DNA of 64,000 bases from Photobacterium angustum. Lineage in GTDB: Bacteria; Pseudomonadota; Gammaproteobacteria; Enterobacterales; Vibrionaceae. Below the pieces are notes generated by a model that was not told the origin of the DNA, did not search any database, and saw only the letters and a list, made by a program, of their open reading frames with translations. Below are positions 27,344 to 36,308 of this stretch, in pieces (position 1 is the stretch's first letter; each line of letters starts with the position of its first letter). The position numbers were made by a program, and so were the translations under genes. The DNA lies in the NCBI RefSeq assembly GCF_002954615.1, contig NZ_MSCJ01000003.1, positions 1,550,001 through 1,614,000 of the forward strand, read 5' to 3'.

Positions 27344-27382
27344 GCGCCAAGACGGGGGCAATCAAACTTTGTCAATAAAATT

Positions 27383-27407
27383 GCGTAATGATGTATTACG
27401 CTTTTTT
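27383..27407 (+). terminator. Terminator of the SDR-cupin-oxidase operon
   Basis: Perfect GCGTAAT / ATTACGC stem with a GATGT loop and six Ts. It overlaps the last codons of the convergent PhnA-like gene. Confidence 0.9.
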
Positions 27408-27731
27408 AACAAATTTTGCAGTAACCATCATGTCACCAGCGCCATCAAGTTTACAGTCTAGTTGGTGGTCTTTACCTTCAACAATACGTTTAATGACCGC
27501 TTTAGTTCCAATTTTTAGTACCAGTGAACTGCCTTTGACTTTCAAATCTTTAATTAGCGTGACCTTATCGCCCTCTTGCAATAATGTGCCGTTAACATCT
27601 TTCATTATAATAGTTTCTTCCTCTGCAACTTCCGCAGGGTTCCATTCATAGGCACATTCAGGACACACTAGGTTCGCTTGATCTTGGTAGACATATTCAG
27701 ATTGGCAGTTTGGGCACGGCGGTAAAGACAT
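27396..27731 (-). CDS. yjdM: PhnA/YjdM-family zinc-ribbon protein
   Basis: 111 residues. An N-terminal zinc ribbon ([25 protein letters not shown], four Cys) and a C-terminal SH3-like domain ([27 protein letters not shown] ... VIKRIV) are the whole family. E. coli YjdM (formerly PhnA) has the same layout; its in vivo role is unclear and it is not a phosphonate hydrolase. The ATG at 27731 has AAGAAG upstream; a TTG at 27752 would add seven residues. It stands alone. Confidence 0.93.
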   Translation of the reverse strand: MSLPPCPNCQSEYVYQDQANLVCPECAYEWNPAEVAEEETIIMKDVNGTLLQEGDKVTLIKDLKVKGSSLVLKIGTKAVIKRIVEGKDHQLDCKLDGAGDMMVTAKFVKKA

Positions 27732-27803
27732 AATCACAACTTCTTTAATCAATTAACAATAATGCGCATTATGTTAATAGTTATAGCTAGCTAATACGAG
27801 TTT

Positions 27804-27836
27804 AATAAACCGCAATCGCTTGACTGATTGCGGTTT
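27804..27836 (-). terminator. Terminator after the leucine-rich-repeat gene
   Basis: AAACCGCAATC / GATTGCGGTTT, 11-bp stem, 8-nt loop, followed on the minus strand by ATTAAAC; a weak T tract but a very stable stem. Confidence 0.7.
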
Positions 27837-27852
27837 ACGTTAGTGATACGGC

Positions 27853-28686
27853 TTATTTAAGAACCGTTACGCTGTCATCAGCTTCATAATCGTCTAACTT
27901 TGGATTAGCACTAATATCAAGTTTTGTTAATGGATTATCCGTTAACCATAGCGAGCGTAATTTAGGATTTTTACTCACATCAACTGACGTCAGCTTATTA
28001 TCCGTCAGTCTTAGTTTTTCTAACTGCGCGTTATGAGTAACATCTAACGCAACCACTTTGTTATACATTAATGATAAGCTTTTTAACTTACTACTCTTGC
28101 TTACGTTAACGGTTGTCAGTTGGTTTTCAGCCAATCCCGCCTGTACTAAATTCGGATTGTGGCTAAAATCAACGGTCGTGAATTGATTTCGATCTGCCCA
28201 TAAGTATTTTAGCTGCGGGTTTTTAGATAGATCTAACGTAGTCAATTTATTTGCTACTACCGCTAAATCTGTCAAATTAGGGTTATGACTCAAATCAATC
28301 TGTGATAATAGATTAAAACTAACCCCTAATTCTTTTAATTGTGGATTTTGACTAACATCAATGTTGTCGATCTTTGATTTGGTGATAAATACACTTTCTA
28401 GGGCTGGGTTATGGGTTAAATCAACATGCTTTAACTCAGAGCCTGATACCTGTAATTCTTTTAATGCCGGGAAATTTGCTAATTCATCGATGGTGTTGAT
28501 AGAAAATTGACTACAATCTAACTTAGTGATCGTAGCTGGATCTTCAATTTTCTGAGCCATTACACACTGCTTAAAATTATCATCTTTGAATGGTATTTCA
28601 CTTACCTTACTGTAATCGGCTGCAGCGACTTGTCCTGAAACCATTAACGCTAATGCAGTGAACGCAAATTTCTTTGTTAAATCCAT
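27853..28686 (-). CDS. Secreted leucine-rich-repeat protein
   Basis: 277 residues. Signal peptide MDLTKKFAFTALALMVSGQVAAA. After a cap region with two Cys (FKQCVM, LDCSQF) come nine tandem 21-residue leucine-rich repeats of the LDLSxNPxL type (for example LKELGVSFNLLSQIDLSHNP and LEKLRLTDNKLTSVDVSKNP). Such repeats form a curved binding surface; the partner is unknown. Start set at the ATG at 28686; the longer open frame would run through the terminator hairpin in the leader. GGGAG lies about 11 nt upstream. Confidence 0.88.
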   Translation of the reverse strand: MDLTKKFAFTALALMVSGQVAAADYSKVSEIPFKDDNFKQCVMAQKIEDPATITKLDCSQFSINTIDELANFPALKELQVSGSELKHVDLTHNPALESVFITKSKIDNIDVSQNPQLKELGVSFNLLSQIDLSHNPNLTDLAVVANKLTTLDLSKNPQLKYLWADRNQFTTVDFSHNPNLVQAGLAENQLTTVNVSKSSKLKSLSLMYNKVVALDVTHNAQLEKLRLTDNKLTSVDVSKNPKLRSLWLTDNPLTKLDISANPKLDDYEADDSVTVLK

Positions 28687-28715
28687 AACTAAACAAACTC
28701 CCAAATATATAAACG

Positions 28716-28753
28716 AAAAAACCGCGTGAATGATTTCAAACATTCACGCGGTT
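28716..28753 (-). terminator. Strong terminator in the leader of the leucine-rich-repeat gene
   Basis: Perfect 13-bp stem AACCGCGTGAATG / CATTCACGCGGTT with an 8-nt loop, then TTTTTT on the minus strand. It ends selB transcripts, but it is only about 30 bp before the leucine-rich-repeat gene start, so no full promoter fits between. Confidence 0.9.
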
Positions 28754-28897
28754 GAGAGCTTAGTTAGCAAAATACTGTAGGGGAAATATAGGTTACAAAA
28801 ATTTGCACCGGATCAAATAAATACTTTTTAAGTAAGCACTATTCCATAAAGTCTTGTTTACATTTCAGTCAGTAATAATAAATAGCAACTACATTCA

Positions 28898-30727
28898 CTA
28901 AACCCATGATTTTAAGATAATACGCTCATCACCATCACGACGAACCCAACCATCTTTTTCCATTCTATTTGCTAATGGGATTGAGTATTTTCGACTTAAT
29001 GCTGTGCGATCTTTAATATCTCCCATCGATATACGATCTTGGGGCTGATGCTCTGCTATCACGGCTTTAACTAAATCAAGATATAAGCCCATATCGAAGT
29101 AAATGGTATCATCCAAAGCGGTAATATATTTTTGATGGCTGAGTTGTCTAAGCCACTTTTTACCACCAGCAACCGTCACTTTATTCAGCTCTAGCCCTGC
29201 TTTACCTAACTCGCGTATTTGTTGCAGAATCTCTTGTGCCGCAGAAGGTAATTCGTCTTCGTTATCACCTTGCCCTAAGCACCATTTGCCATAACTAACA
29301 TGCACTTTTTCTTGCAGCTTTAATTGCTGCATTAAAATATCAATCACCGCTTCATTTATACGTAGACGTGTTGCTATTTCGGCAGATGACATTGAGATCC
29401 CATCAGACAGTAACGTCTGTATTTGTATATAACTATCAGCTAACCAGCTATCTTCTAAACAATAAGGCGTTAAATAAGTTTGACCTTGTGCCGGCTCAAA
29501 ACCTGCTTCGATTGTTTCAAAGTAACCTTGTAGAGCGAGTAACATCTCACGTTGTGATTCAGGCTTTAAAAGCGCAGGTAAATTATCTAATGCTTGGTAT
29601 AAACGGCGTTTTTGATAACCCATTACAGGTTTTGACCACACAATTTCAGCACCGTGTTGTAGACCACAGCCACCTTTTTGGATCATTACTAATCGTTGCC
29701 CAAAAATCATTGGGATGGGCTTTTCAAAGGTTAGTCGTGCTAATTGAGTATTCGGAATATAACTTAACAATGCCGAGCCATGCCAAGTTCCCATTGCAAC
29801 TTCAACATGACGTTGTTTACGTTGCTTGAGTTTGTCTGCCGTTTTATTGATACGAACGATGCTCTGACTATGTAATGGTGGGGTTATTGTCGCAGATGTT
29901 AATAAGTGCCCTCGCCCTACTTCTTTACGGCTGATCCCTTTAACATTCACAGCAACACGGCAGGTGGCAGATAACTGCTGATGTTGTTGATGATAAGCTT
30001 GCAGAGAACGAACTGTCCCCATGATGTTACTAGGAAAGCAGCGAACCTTATCGCCAATACTCAACGTCCCCTGTGCCAATGTACCTGTAAGTACGGTGCC
30101 CATGCCATTTACGACAAAAGAACGATCGATATACATTATTGGGGCTACGACCTGATCATCTGCAACATAAGCCAATGCTTTACGCTCAATATTAGCTTTA
30201 ACCGCCTCAATCAGTAGATCACGTAACGCAGGAATGTTGTCATTTTTTAATGCTGATACGCTGATAATCTCAGGTAATAAACCCGTCATCTCCATTACAT
30301 TATCTAGGGCTTGATCTTCTACCGCACTGAGTTGCTCTGCCGTGACTTTATCGCGCTTATTAATACACACGACGATATCTTCTATTCCCATCGCATGTGC
30401 AACTTGTAAATGTGAGGTAGTCATCGGCATCCACCCTTCATCTGCCGCTATAACCAGCAATAAAACATTAAGGTGCCATACACCTGACACCATATTACGT
30501 AGATAACGCTCGTGTCCCGGGACATCCACAACACCAATGGTATTATTGTTATCGTCTTTAAAATAGGCAAAACCCAAATCTTGTGTCATACCTAATTGTT
30601 GTTCATGTGGACGCGCTGTGACGATACCTGTGAGTGCTTCAATTAAAGCGGTTTTACCGTGATCAACATGACCAGCCAAACCAATAACGGCTTGATATTT
30701 TTCTACATTATGAGGCTGTGAGACCAT
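28898..30727 (-). CDS. selB: Selenocysteine-specific elongation factor SelB
   Basis: 609 residues, as in E. coli (614). GTPase motifs: GHVDHGKT (about 18-25), GMTQDLGFAYF switch I, DVPGHERYLRNMVSG, NKRD. EF-Tu-like domains II/III follow (FVVNGMGTVLTGTLAQG). The C-terminal winged-helix domains end in SMGDIKDRTALSRKYSIPLANRMEKDGWVRRDGDERIIL, the SECIS-RNA-binding module. It delivers Sec-tRNA to the ribosome. Unusual: selA, normally next to selB, is not here, and switch I has Gln where Ile is usual (GMTQD). It could be a SelB paralogue. Confidence 0.85.
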   Translation of the reverse strand: MVSQPHNVEKYQAVIGLAGHVDHGKTALIEALTGIVTARPHEQQLGMTQDLGFAYFKDDNNNTIGVVDVPGHERYLRNMVSGVWHLNVLLLVIAADEGWMPMTTSHLQVAHAMGIEDIVVCINKRDKVTAEQLSAVEDQALDNVMEMTGLLPEIISVSALKNDNIPALRDLLIEAVKANIERKALAYVADDQVVAPIMYIDRSFVVNGMGTVLTGTLAQGTLSIGDKVRCFPSNIMGTVRSLQAYHQQHQQLSATCRVAVNVKGISRKEVGRGHLLTSATITPPLHSQSIVRINKTADKLKQRKQRHVEVAMGTWHGSALLSYIPNTQLARLTFEKPIPMIFGQRLVMIQKGGCGLQHGAEIVWSKPVMGYQKRRLYQALDNLPALLKPESQREMLLALQGYFETIEAGFEPAQGQTYLTPYCLEDSWLADSYIQIQTLLSDGISMSSAEIATRLRINEAVIDILMQQLKLQEKVHVSYGKWCLGQGDNEDELPSAAQEILQQIRELGKAGLELNKVTVAGGKKWLRQLSHQKYITALDDTIYFDMGLYLDLVKAVIAEHQPQDRISMGDIKDRTALSRKYSIPLANRMEKDGWVRRDGDERIILKSWV

Positions 30728-31040
30728 TACTACGACCTAATTGAAGTGAATAATATTTATATTGAGATAAGGTACTAATTGTTGCGCATGTTGAGGCATG
30801 AATACGCAGTCATTAATTTATAAAGGTTTATCATCAAATTCTTGAGGTGATAGTAATAAACTTTCGGATATTAGTAATTGACTAGTATCAATTTGTATAA
30901 CAAACAAATATTAGGCTTGTTTTTTAATGAAGTATTTTTGCTTTTATCTGTATGATATTTATTCATACTCTTTATTATTGTCTATTCGCAAGCAATAAAA
31001 AGCCCCGCTTATTGCAGGGCTTAGTTCTATTTTTAAATTT
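30728..31040. other. Intergenic region between selB and a lipoprotein gene
   Basis: 313 bp. It holds the selB promoter region and a terminator at 30990-31022; otherwise AT-rich with nothing recognisable. Confidence 0.5.
30990..31022 (-). terminator. Terminator of the lipoprotein gene
   Basis: AAGCCC / GGGCTT stem with an 11-nt loop, followed on the minus strand by TTTATTGC, 18 bp after the stop of the lipoprotein gene. Confidence 0.8.
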
Positions 31041-31640
31041 CTATCTGATCACGTTATTGTCTTTCATATTCGTGATTAATATTCCCGTTAATTCATCAAT
31101 AATATTATTCATATCACTTGGATCAACAGATTCTGATGATGTTGACCAAATCGGGTTATGACTTTGCGTATCAAATAAGGTGAATTCAACGTTCACAAAT
31201 TCATAAGAAACAGAGTAACTATCATCGTAAATATAACTATAAGAAGTATTGTAGTAACTGTTAAAACTAATACCTCGGTTATAGCTATATCCCGTATTAC
31301 CCGGATATCTTACTTCTTTATCTTCAATGTTTATCAATTTTGCGACAAAAACGGTTTGTGTATTATGTTTTTTCACATAAGCCGCAATATCGCTTTTAGA
31401 CGGTAACTCGTTAGGAAAAACTTGCGAACTCGGGATCGCATTTACTCCATGAGTTTGTAATTGTTTTACCATATCATCTTCAAAGATCCGTCTTACACGT
31501 AAATTGTCAGACATAGCAACAACCATCGTGCTTTTTATTGGAAACTTTGTATATGACGTGTCCACCCAAGATGATGTTAAATTACTTGAGGAACACGCTG
31601 TTAATAGACTGCTTAATAATAAAATAAATAGATAACGCAT
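31041..31640 (-). CDS. Outer-membrane-type lipoprotein, DUF4136-like
   Basis: 199 residues. Lipobox LLTAC (Cys16) after a short signal. The mature part begins SSSNLTSSWVDTSY, and contains TMVVAMSDNLRVRRIFEDDMVKQLQTHGVNAIPSSQVFP, a pattern of small lipoproteins that resemble DUF4136; a Tyr/Ser-rich insertion (YSYNRGISFNSYYNTSYSYIYDDSYS) follows, then WSTSSESVDPSD. No Asp at position +2, so outer-membrane sorting is expected. AAGGGA ribosome binding site. Divergent from the Sel1-repeat lipoprotein. Confidence 0.8.
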   Translation of the reverse strand: MRYLFILLLSSLLTACSSSNLTSSWVDTSYTKFPIKSTMVVAMSDNLRVRRIFEDDMVKQLQTHGVNAIPSSQVFPNELPSKSDIAAYVKKHNTQTVFVAKLINIEDKEVRYPGNTGYSYNRGISFNSYYNTSYSYIYDDSYSVSYEFVNVEFTLFDTQSHNPIWSTSSESVDPSDMNNIIDELTGILITNMKDNNVIR

Positions 31641-31701
31641 AATACATCCCTTAACTTATGTTCTAAAATTAACAATAGTACAGGGATAGGAGAAATCAAT
31701 T

Positions 31702-32835
31702 ATGATACGACTATTATTACCAGCTTTATTTTTATTTTCCGGCTGTTCTTTAGATATTTTTGATCGTAATAATAACACTACGGTTAATAACAAAAAAACA
31801 GATATAAAAAGTCTCGGCTCTAATATGAAAAACATCCCTCCCCCTAACCCGACATCTTTACAGGAGCATATTTTAAAACTAGAAAACGCTAACACCCATC
31901 CTATTGAAAAATCAAACCATATTACTGAAATAGAAAAACTTGCAGAGAACGATCCTAATGCCATGTTCTATCTGGGTACACTATATAGAAATGGAAAGTT
32001 GCTCCCGTTGTCACCTGAAAAAGCACGGGAACTTTATAAAAAAGCGGCAGATAATGATCATATAATCGCACGCTATTACTACGCATTAATGCTTATTGAT
32101 GGTGAAGGAGGAAATAGCGATCATCTTGAAGCTGAACGTTTGTTATTTATTAATCATTCAAAATCTCATTCTCCATCTTCTTATTCTCTTGCTTACCTTT
32201 ACTTTATTAATGATGAATATATAAACACAATTAAAATCATGGAGGGGGATAATATAAAGAAAAGTAAAGAAAATGAATATTTACTGGCTATTTCGTACCT
32301 TCAAACAAATAATAATATTGAACGAGCGATTGAGCTTTTACAGTCTTCAGCCAATAAAAATCATATTTATTCACACCATACACTAGGAAAAATTTATCGC
32401 TTTGGTATCCATAATGTAAATCGCGATCTAGAAAAAAGTTACTTCCATTTTTCTGCTGCAGCAAAAGATAACGATCCAAAAGCACTATATCAACTTGCTA
32501 CATTAGGGTTTAAATACCCTTTCCTGATTGAAAATGATTATGACGTAGCATTAAAACAGCTAACTATAGCGGCCAATAACCAATATGAGCCAGCCACGTT
32601 CCAATTGGCTAAGTTGTATGATCAAGGGTATCAAATTAAGCAAGATTATAAAAAAGCACTCTATTGGTATCAACAATCTGCAGATTTTGGTAATAATCAG
32701 GCGATGTATAATTTGGCAAGTATGTACGCGAATGGAGATGGCGTTGCTGAATCTTATGAAAAAGCGGAATATTGGTTAGAAAAAGCAGCAACTAACGGTA
32801 ATGAACGCGCACAAAAATTACTTTCTGAACAATAG
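31702..32835 (+). CDS. Sel1-repeat lipoprotein
   Basis: 377 residues. Lipobox FSGC (Cys15). From about residue 75 on there are tandem Sel1-like (TPR-type) repeats of about 36 residues, e.g. AMFYLGTLYRNGKLLPLSPEKARELYKKAADN and QAMYNLASMYANGDGVAESYEKAEYWLEKAATNG. Such proteins are scaffolds for protein-protein contacts in the envelope. AGGAG 9 nt before the ATG. It is the last gene before the DUF11 locus and convergent with it; a link is not shown. Confidence 0.92.
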   Translation: MIRLLLPALFLFSGCSLDIFDRNNNTTVNNKKTDIKSLGSNMKNIPPPNPTSLQEHILKLENANTHPIEKSNHITEIEKLAENDPNAMFYLGTLYRNGKLLPLSPEKARELYKKAADNDHIIARYYYALMLIDGEGGNSDHLEAERLLFINHSKSHSPSSYSLAYLYFINDEYINTIKIMEGDNIKKSKENEYLLAISYLQTNNNIERAIELLQSSANKNHIYSHHTLGKIYRFGIHNVNRDLEKSYFHFSAAAKDNDPKALYQLATLGFKYPFLIENDYDVALKQLTIAANNQYEPATFQLAKLYDQGYQIKQDYKKALYWYQQSADFGNNQAMYNLASMYANGDGVAESYEKAEYWLEKAATNGNERAQKLLSEQ

Positions 32836-32900
32836 TACTTATTGTCCCTCTCACTTTATTTTTCATTTCATCCCCCCTTTATTTCCTCTGAATTTAAAAC

Positions 32901-32936
32901 AAAAAAAACTTGCTTGGCGAATCATTGCCAAGCAAG
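32901..32936 (-). terminator. Terminator of the five-gene DUF11 operon
   Basis: Perfect 10-bp stem CTTGCTTGGC / GCCAAGCAAG with an 8-nt loop followed on the minus strand by TTTTTTTT, 36 bp after the stop of the last gene. Confidence 0.93.
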
Positions 32937-32971
32937 CGTTCCCGTTAATAAATAACGATAATCAATAAATT

Positions 32972-35734
32972 TTAATCATCAATTTTTATACCAAAGGTTA
33001 GTGTTACCGTATCGCCAGGTATAACTGTTCCAACTGTTCCTGTAATTGTGCCTGAACTACCATTCACTATATTATTCACCGTACCAGCAGTAATTGATGG
33101 TACGCCACCAGCAACAATAAATGAGGTATAAGCAGGCGTTATATCTGAAATTGAAACATTTAGTGCATCTTTAATCCCTACATTTTTAGCGATTAATTGA
33201 TAGAGTACGCATCGGCCTGGCTCAACTGAAAGTTGAGTCGTTAAATAAGGGCCATCAGCAACACCGTTACAAGTGGTATCAATCGCTTGAAGTTTTTTCA
33301 CCTCCATATTGGTGTTAGATACTCTTGTTGAATCAATGATTTCAATCACACCACAAGGGCTTGTTAGGGTTAATGTAGTAAGGTTTGTAACACCTTCCTG
33401 CGCATTTGCAGGCACAAATACTTTCACTAAGAGCAGTTTTGTAGATTGCCCTGCAATACTTGTAATAGATGTAATAGCAACATCTGCGTTGGTTAAATCA
33501 CCAGAATTATCGGTATCTTCATAAATGACAGAAGTAAACCCAGCGATACTGTTTACAACTCCAATGGTTATAGGCCCAACGGCATCATTACTGTTATTTG
33601 TTAAGGTATGAACATACACTTTTGATCCACCAACATGTGTCACACCAGCCAGATTATTTGATGAGCCCACACATAAACCACTGTTATCTACAGTAACGGC
33701 ATCATGTTTTGTATCTGTTGCCCCTGTGGTATCGGAAGTAACTTTAAAGTAGATAGATTGTGTTGTACTACCTGCAGAAGCAGGGACGGTGACATCTGCG
33801 TAGACAAGTACAGCTGCATCTGGGGCTAAAACAGGGATACCAGAGATAACATTGTCAGTTGCGTCTTTGAACACAACAGTCCAATCTGCAGGTAAATCCC
33901 CTGCATTAAAATCATTATCACTGTATTCAAGTTTATAACCATCCGCGGCTGCTGATGTATTGGTAACGTATAAGGTAAAACGTGTTGTCTTACCAGGCTC
34001 GACACTATTTGTGGTAACCGCCGAGGCTTCTGCACCAGCACCAAAACCACAGTTGTCATCAGCAGCATCACAGCTATCTTCTGTTGTGGTTGCTGTTTCA
34101 GCGCGGAAGTTATTCGTTAAATCAACCGTGCTAAGTTCGATAGCACTTAACTGATCGATAACCGTATTCGATTTCGAAATGTCATTCGATGAGGTTGCTC
34201 GTTTAACGACTTCAAATGGCCCACCCGTTGCATTTGGCGGTAACGTTGCCACTAGCACCACTTTATAGCCACAGTTACCGTTTACATCTGTTACTTGATA
34301 AATACGACAGGTTTGTCCTGACGCTGGGATCCTACCAGTATCAGGATTACTATCGTTATCTGTATCAACTAACGGTGTAACGCCATCACTTTTATAAAGG
34401 AAGAAGCTAGTGCCTGCTGGGAAGGTAGAGGTTTCATAAGTAATGTTAAATGTATCTTCCGCATTACTTGTGTTCCAAATATAGTTGGTAAAGTAAACAC
34501 GCTCACCTTGTTTCGCTGATGGTACATTCACAGTTTCATGATTGGTATCATCATTACCATCACAGTTACTATCTGTACCTGGTGTACAACCACCGTTATT
34601 TGCTATCACACTATATTCAGCATTGATTCTGAACGGCACAGTGTTGGTATCAGTAGATTCCAGTTCGCTATTATCAACTTGCCCACTGTTATCTTCATCG
34701 AAACCATAAACACCAAAGTTATAAACTGTACCCGCTGGTGCGCCATTATCAATCATCACTTCAAATGAAATAGTTGCTGATTCGTTTGAAGCTAGACCAT
34801 CCATTGTAAATTCAACAATATCGCGGGTTGGACAACTAATTGGGTTATTAATACAAGTCGTGAAACTCAAATCTGATGTCCCATCAGAGCCACTACCACC
34901 AGCGGTATTATTTGATGGTGATATCTGCGTACCCGAGACACTCCAATTTACACCACCGTTAAAGCGCATTCCTTCAGGCAATTCATCTTTTAAGATAATG
35001 CCATTGGTATTGGCAGGATTCATATCCGTGATACCAATATTGGTATACGTGAAAGTAACAGTATAAGGCCCGCTTGGTGCAGCGCCATTATCAGCACTGA
35101 TTGCTTTTGTAATATCAATAATCGGTAAATCAGTGACAGTTACTGTATCTGTATTAGTTTCATTACCAACCATACCGTTAGCAACGGGTACACCGTTCAC
35201 ATTCACTTGCTGACTGGTTGCGGTAATGGTTAATGAATCAGACTGGTTAAGTGCAGCCGCTGCATCAATATCAGTCACAATTACAAAGGAGTAACTTTCG
35301 CCCGGAGCCAATGGTCCAATAATATCTGAGTTAGGATCTATCGCTGCAGCTCCAGCATCGGCCACGCCATCATTTGGCGAAACATCAGGATAAATCGATG
35401 CACCAGAAATAACCGTTCCAGGTGGAACAATATCTAAATCATAAGTATCAGTAACATTACCTGTGTTAGTTAGCACATGAGTAAAGGTTACCTGACCACC
35501 TGCCGCACCTAGTTTAGACTGATCAAACGTCAACGTCATTGCAGCTACAGGTTGTACAACAGTTTCAACTAAATTTGACGTTGTACTACGATCGATACCA
35601 GCACTGTCTCGATACGTCGCACCTGCTTGGTTTTTTATCACTGTTCCTGATTCAGTTAATGCAACTGCATAAAAACTCATCAATAACGAAACAGGCATCA
35701 ATACCTTGATGATAAACCTGTAGAAGACATTCAT
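32972..35734 (-). CDS. Large DUF11-domain secreted protein (920 residues)
   Basis: Signal peptide (VLMPVSLLMSFYAVA). Just after it is the short motif shared with the two other large operon proteins (SGTVIKNQAGATYRDSAG ... TSN). The rest is a chain of Ig-like DUF11-type beta-sandwiches (PF01345), e.g. LTNTGNVTDTYDLDIVPPG, IDITKAISADNG, and Ca-binding-like DNDSNPDTG; Cys occur in pairs. The protein ends on the last strand of a DUF11 domain (PGDTVTLTFGIKIDD). Strong GGAGG ribosome binding site 8 nt before ATG; 18 bp from the OmpA gene. It is a paralogue of the 1105-residue protein: both carry ATGGPFE and a TC-G-AD block before the last domain. Surface-exposed or fibre-forming role is inferred. 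Confidence 0.88.
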   Translation of the reverse strand: MNVFYRFIIKVLMPVSLLMSFYAVALTESGTVIKNQAGATYRDSAGIDRSTTSNLVETVVQPVAAMTLTFDQSKLGAAGGQVTFTHVLTNTGNVTDTYDLDIVPPGTVISGASIYPDVSPNDGVADAGAAAIDPNSDIIGPLAPGESYSFVIVTDIDAAAALNQSDSLTITATSQQVNVNGVPVANGMVGNETNTDTVTVTDLPIIDITKAISADNGAAPSGPYTVTFTYTNIGITDMNPANTNGIILKDELPEGMRFNGGVNWSVSGTQISPSNNTAGGSGSDGTSDLSFTTCINNPISCPTRDIVEFTMDGLASNESATISFEVMIDNGAPAGTVYNFGVYGFDEDNSGQVDNSELESTDTNTVPFRINAEYSVIANNGGCTPGTDSNCDGNDDTNHETVNVPSAKQGERVYFTNYIWNTSNAEDTFNITYETSTFPAGTSFFLYKSDGVTPLVDTDNDSNPDTGRIPASGQTCRIYQVTDVNGNCGYKVVLVATLPPNATGGPFEVVKRATSSNDISKSNTVIDQLSAIELSTVDLTNNFRAETATTTEDSCDAADDNCGFGAGAEASAVTTNSVEPGKTTRFTLYVTNTSAAADGYKLEYSDNDFNAGDLPADWTVVFKDATDNVISGIPVLAPDAAVLVYADVTVPASAGSTTQSIYFKVTSDTTGATDTKHDAVTVDNSGLCVGSSNNLAGVTHVGGSKVYVHTLTNNSNDAVGPITIGVVNSIAGFTSVIYEDTDNSGDLTNADVAITSITSIAGQSTKLLLVKVFVPANAQEGVTNLTTLTLTSPCGVIEIIDSTRVSNTNMEVKKLQAIDTTCNGVADGPYLTTQLSVEPGRCVLYQLIAKNVGIKDALNVSISDITPAYTSFIVAGGVPSITAGTVNNIVNGSSGTITGTVGTVIPGDTVTLTFGIKIDD

Positions 35735-35752
35735 ATGACGCTCCTCCGCCGA

Positions 35753-36295
35753 TTATAAGCTATTTACCGGATTCATAATGTTTGACTCCAGTGTTTGCTT
35801 TGAATTATCAAAGAACATTGTCACTGGCTCATGATTCGCATCGAGTAAAATAAGTTGGGTACGGCGATTTGCTCGGTTTTCTTTCTCACTGTTTGTTTTA
35901 ACGAACAGCTCTCTTTCACCCGTACCAATCAGAGCCATCCTTGATGGAGAAATACCCTGACTCTGCAAATAGTTTCCAACTACTTCAGCTCGGCGAATAG
36001 AAAGTGCATCGTTATATTCATGTGAGCCAACTGGATCCGTAGAACCAACTACAGCAACATTAAAAGATGGATTCTGTTGCAATACTTTTACTGCATTCGC
36101 TAGACGGCTCATTTCAGCTGATGTTAAATCTGATTTATCAAATTCAAAGTTAACAACACTTGGCCAAGCGTCTACCACAACTTTTGGTGCCGCTTTTTGA
36201 CACGCTAAAGGGCCGTAATCTGCATATATTGCTTTATCACTGACACACCCACTTAGATAGGTACAAACAAGCAATAAAAATAATCTTACTTTCAT
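35753..36295 (-). CDS. OmpA-family peptidoglycan-binding lipoprotein
   Basis: 180 residues. Lipobox YLSGC (Cys17). The OmpA C-terminal domain (PF00691) covers about residues 45-155: VVNFEFDKSDLTSAEM, GSTDPVGSHEYNDALSIRRAEVVGNYLQSQGI, IGTGERE, NRANRRTQLIL; the Asp and Arg that hold diaminopimelate are present. No N-terminal barrel, so it resembles Pal: anchored by lipid and bound to peptidoglycan. Fourth gene of the DUF11 operon, 13 bp after the giant barrel protein; it probably anchors or stabilises it. Confidence 0.92.
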   Translation of the reverse strand: MKVRLFLLLVCTYLSGCVSDKAIYADYGPLACQKAAPKVVVDAWPSVVNFEFDKSDLTSAEMSRLANAVKVLQQNPSFNVAVVGSTDPVGSHEYNDALSIRRAEVVGNYLQSQGISPSRMALIGTGERELFVKTNSEKENRANRRTQLILLDANHEPVTMFFDNSKQTLESNIMNPVNSL

Positions 36296-36308
36296 TAGTT
36301 AGTTACCT

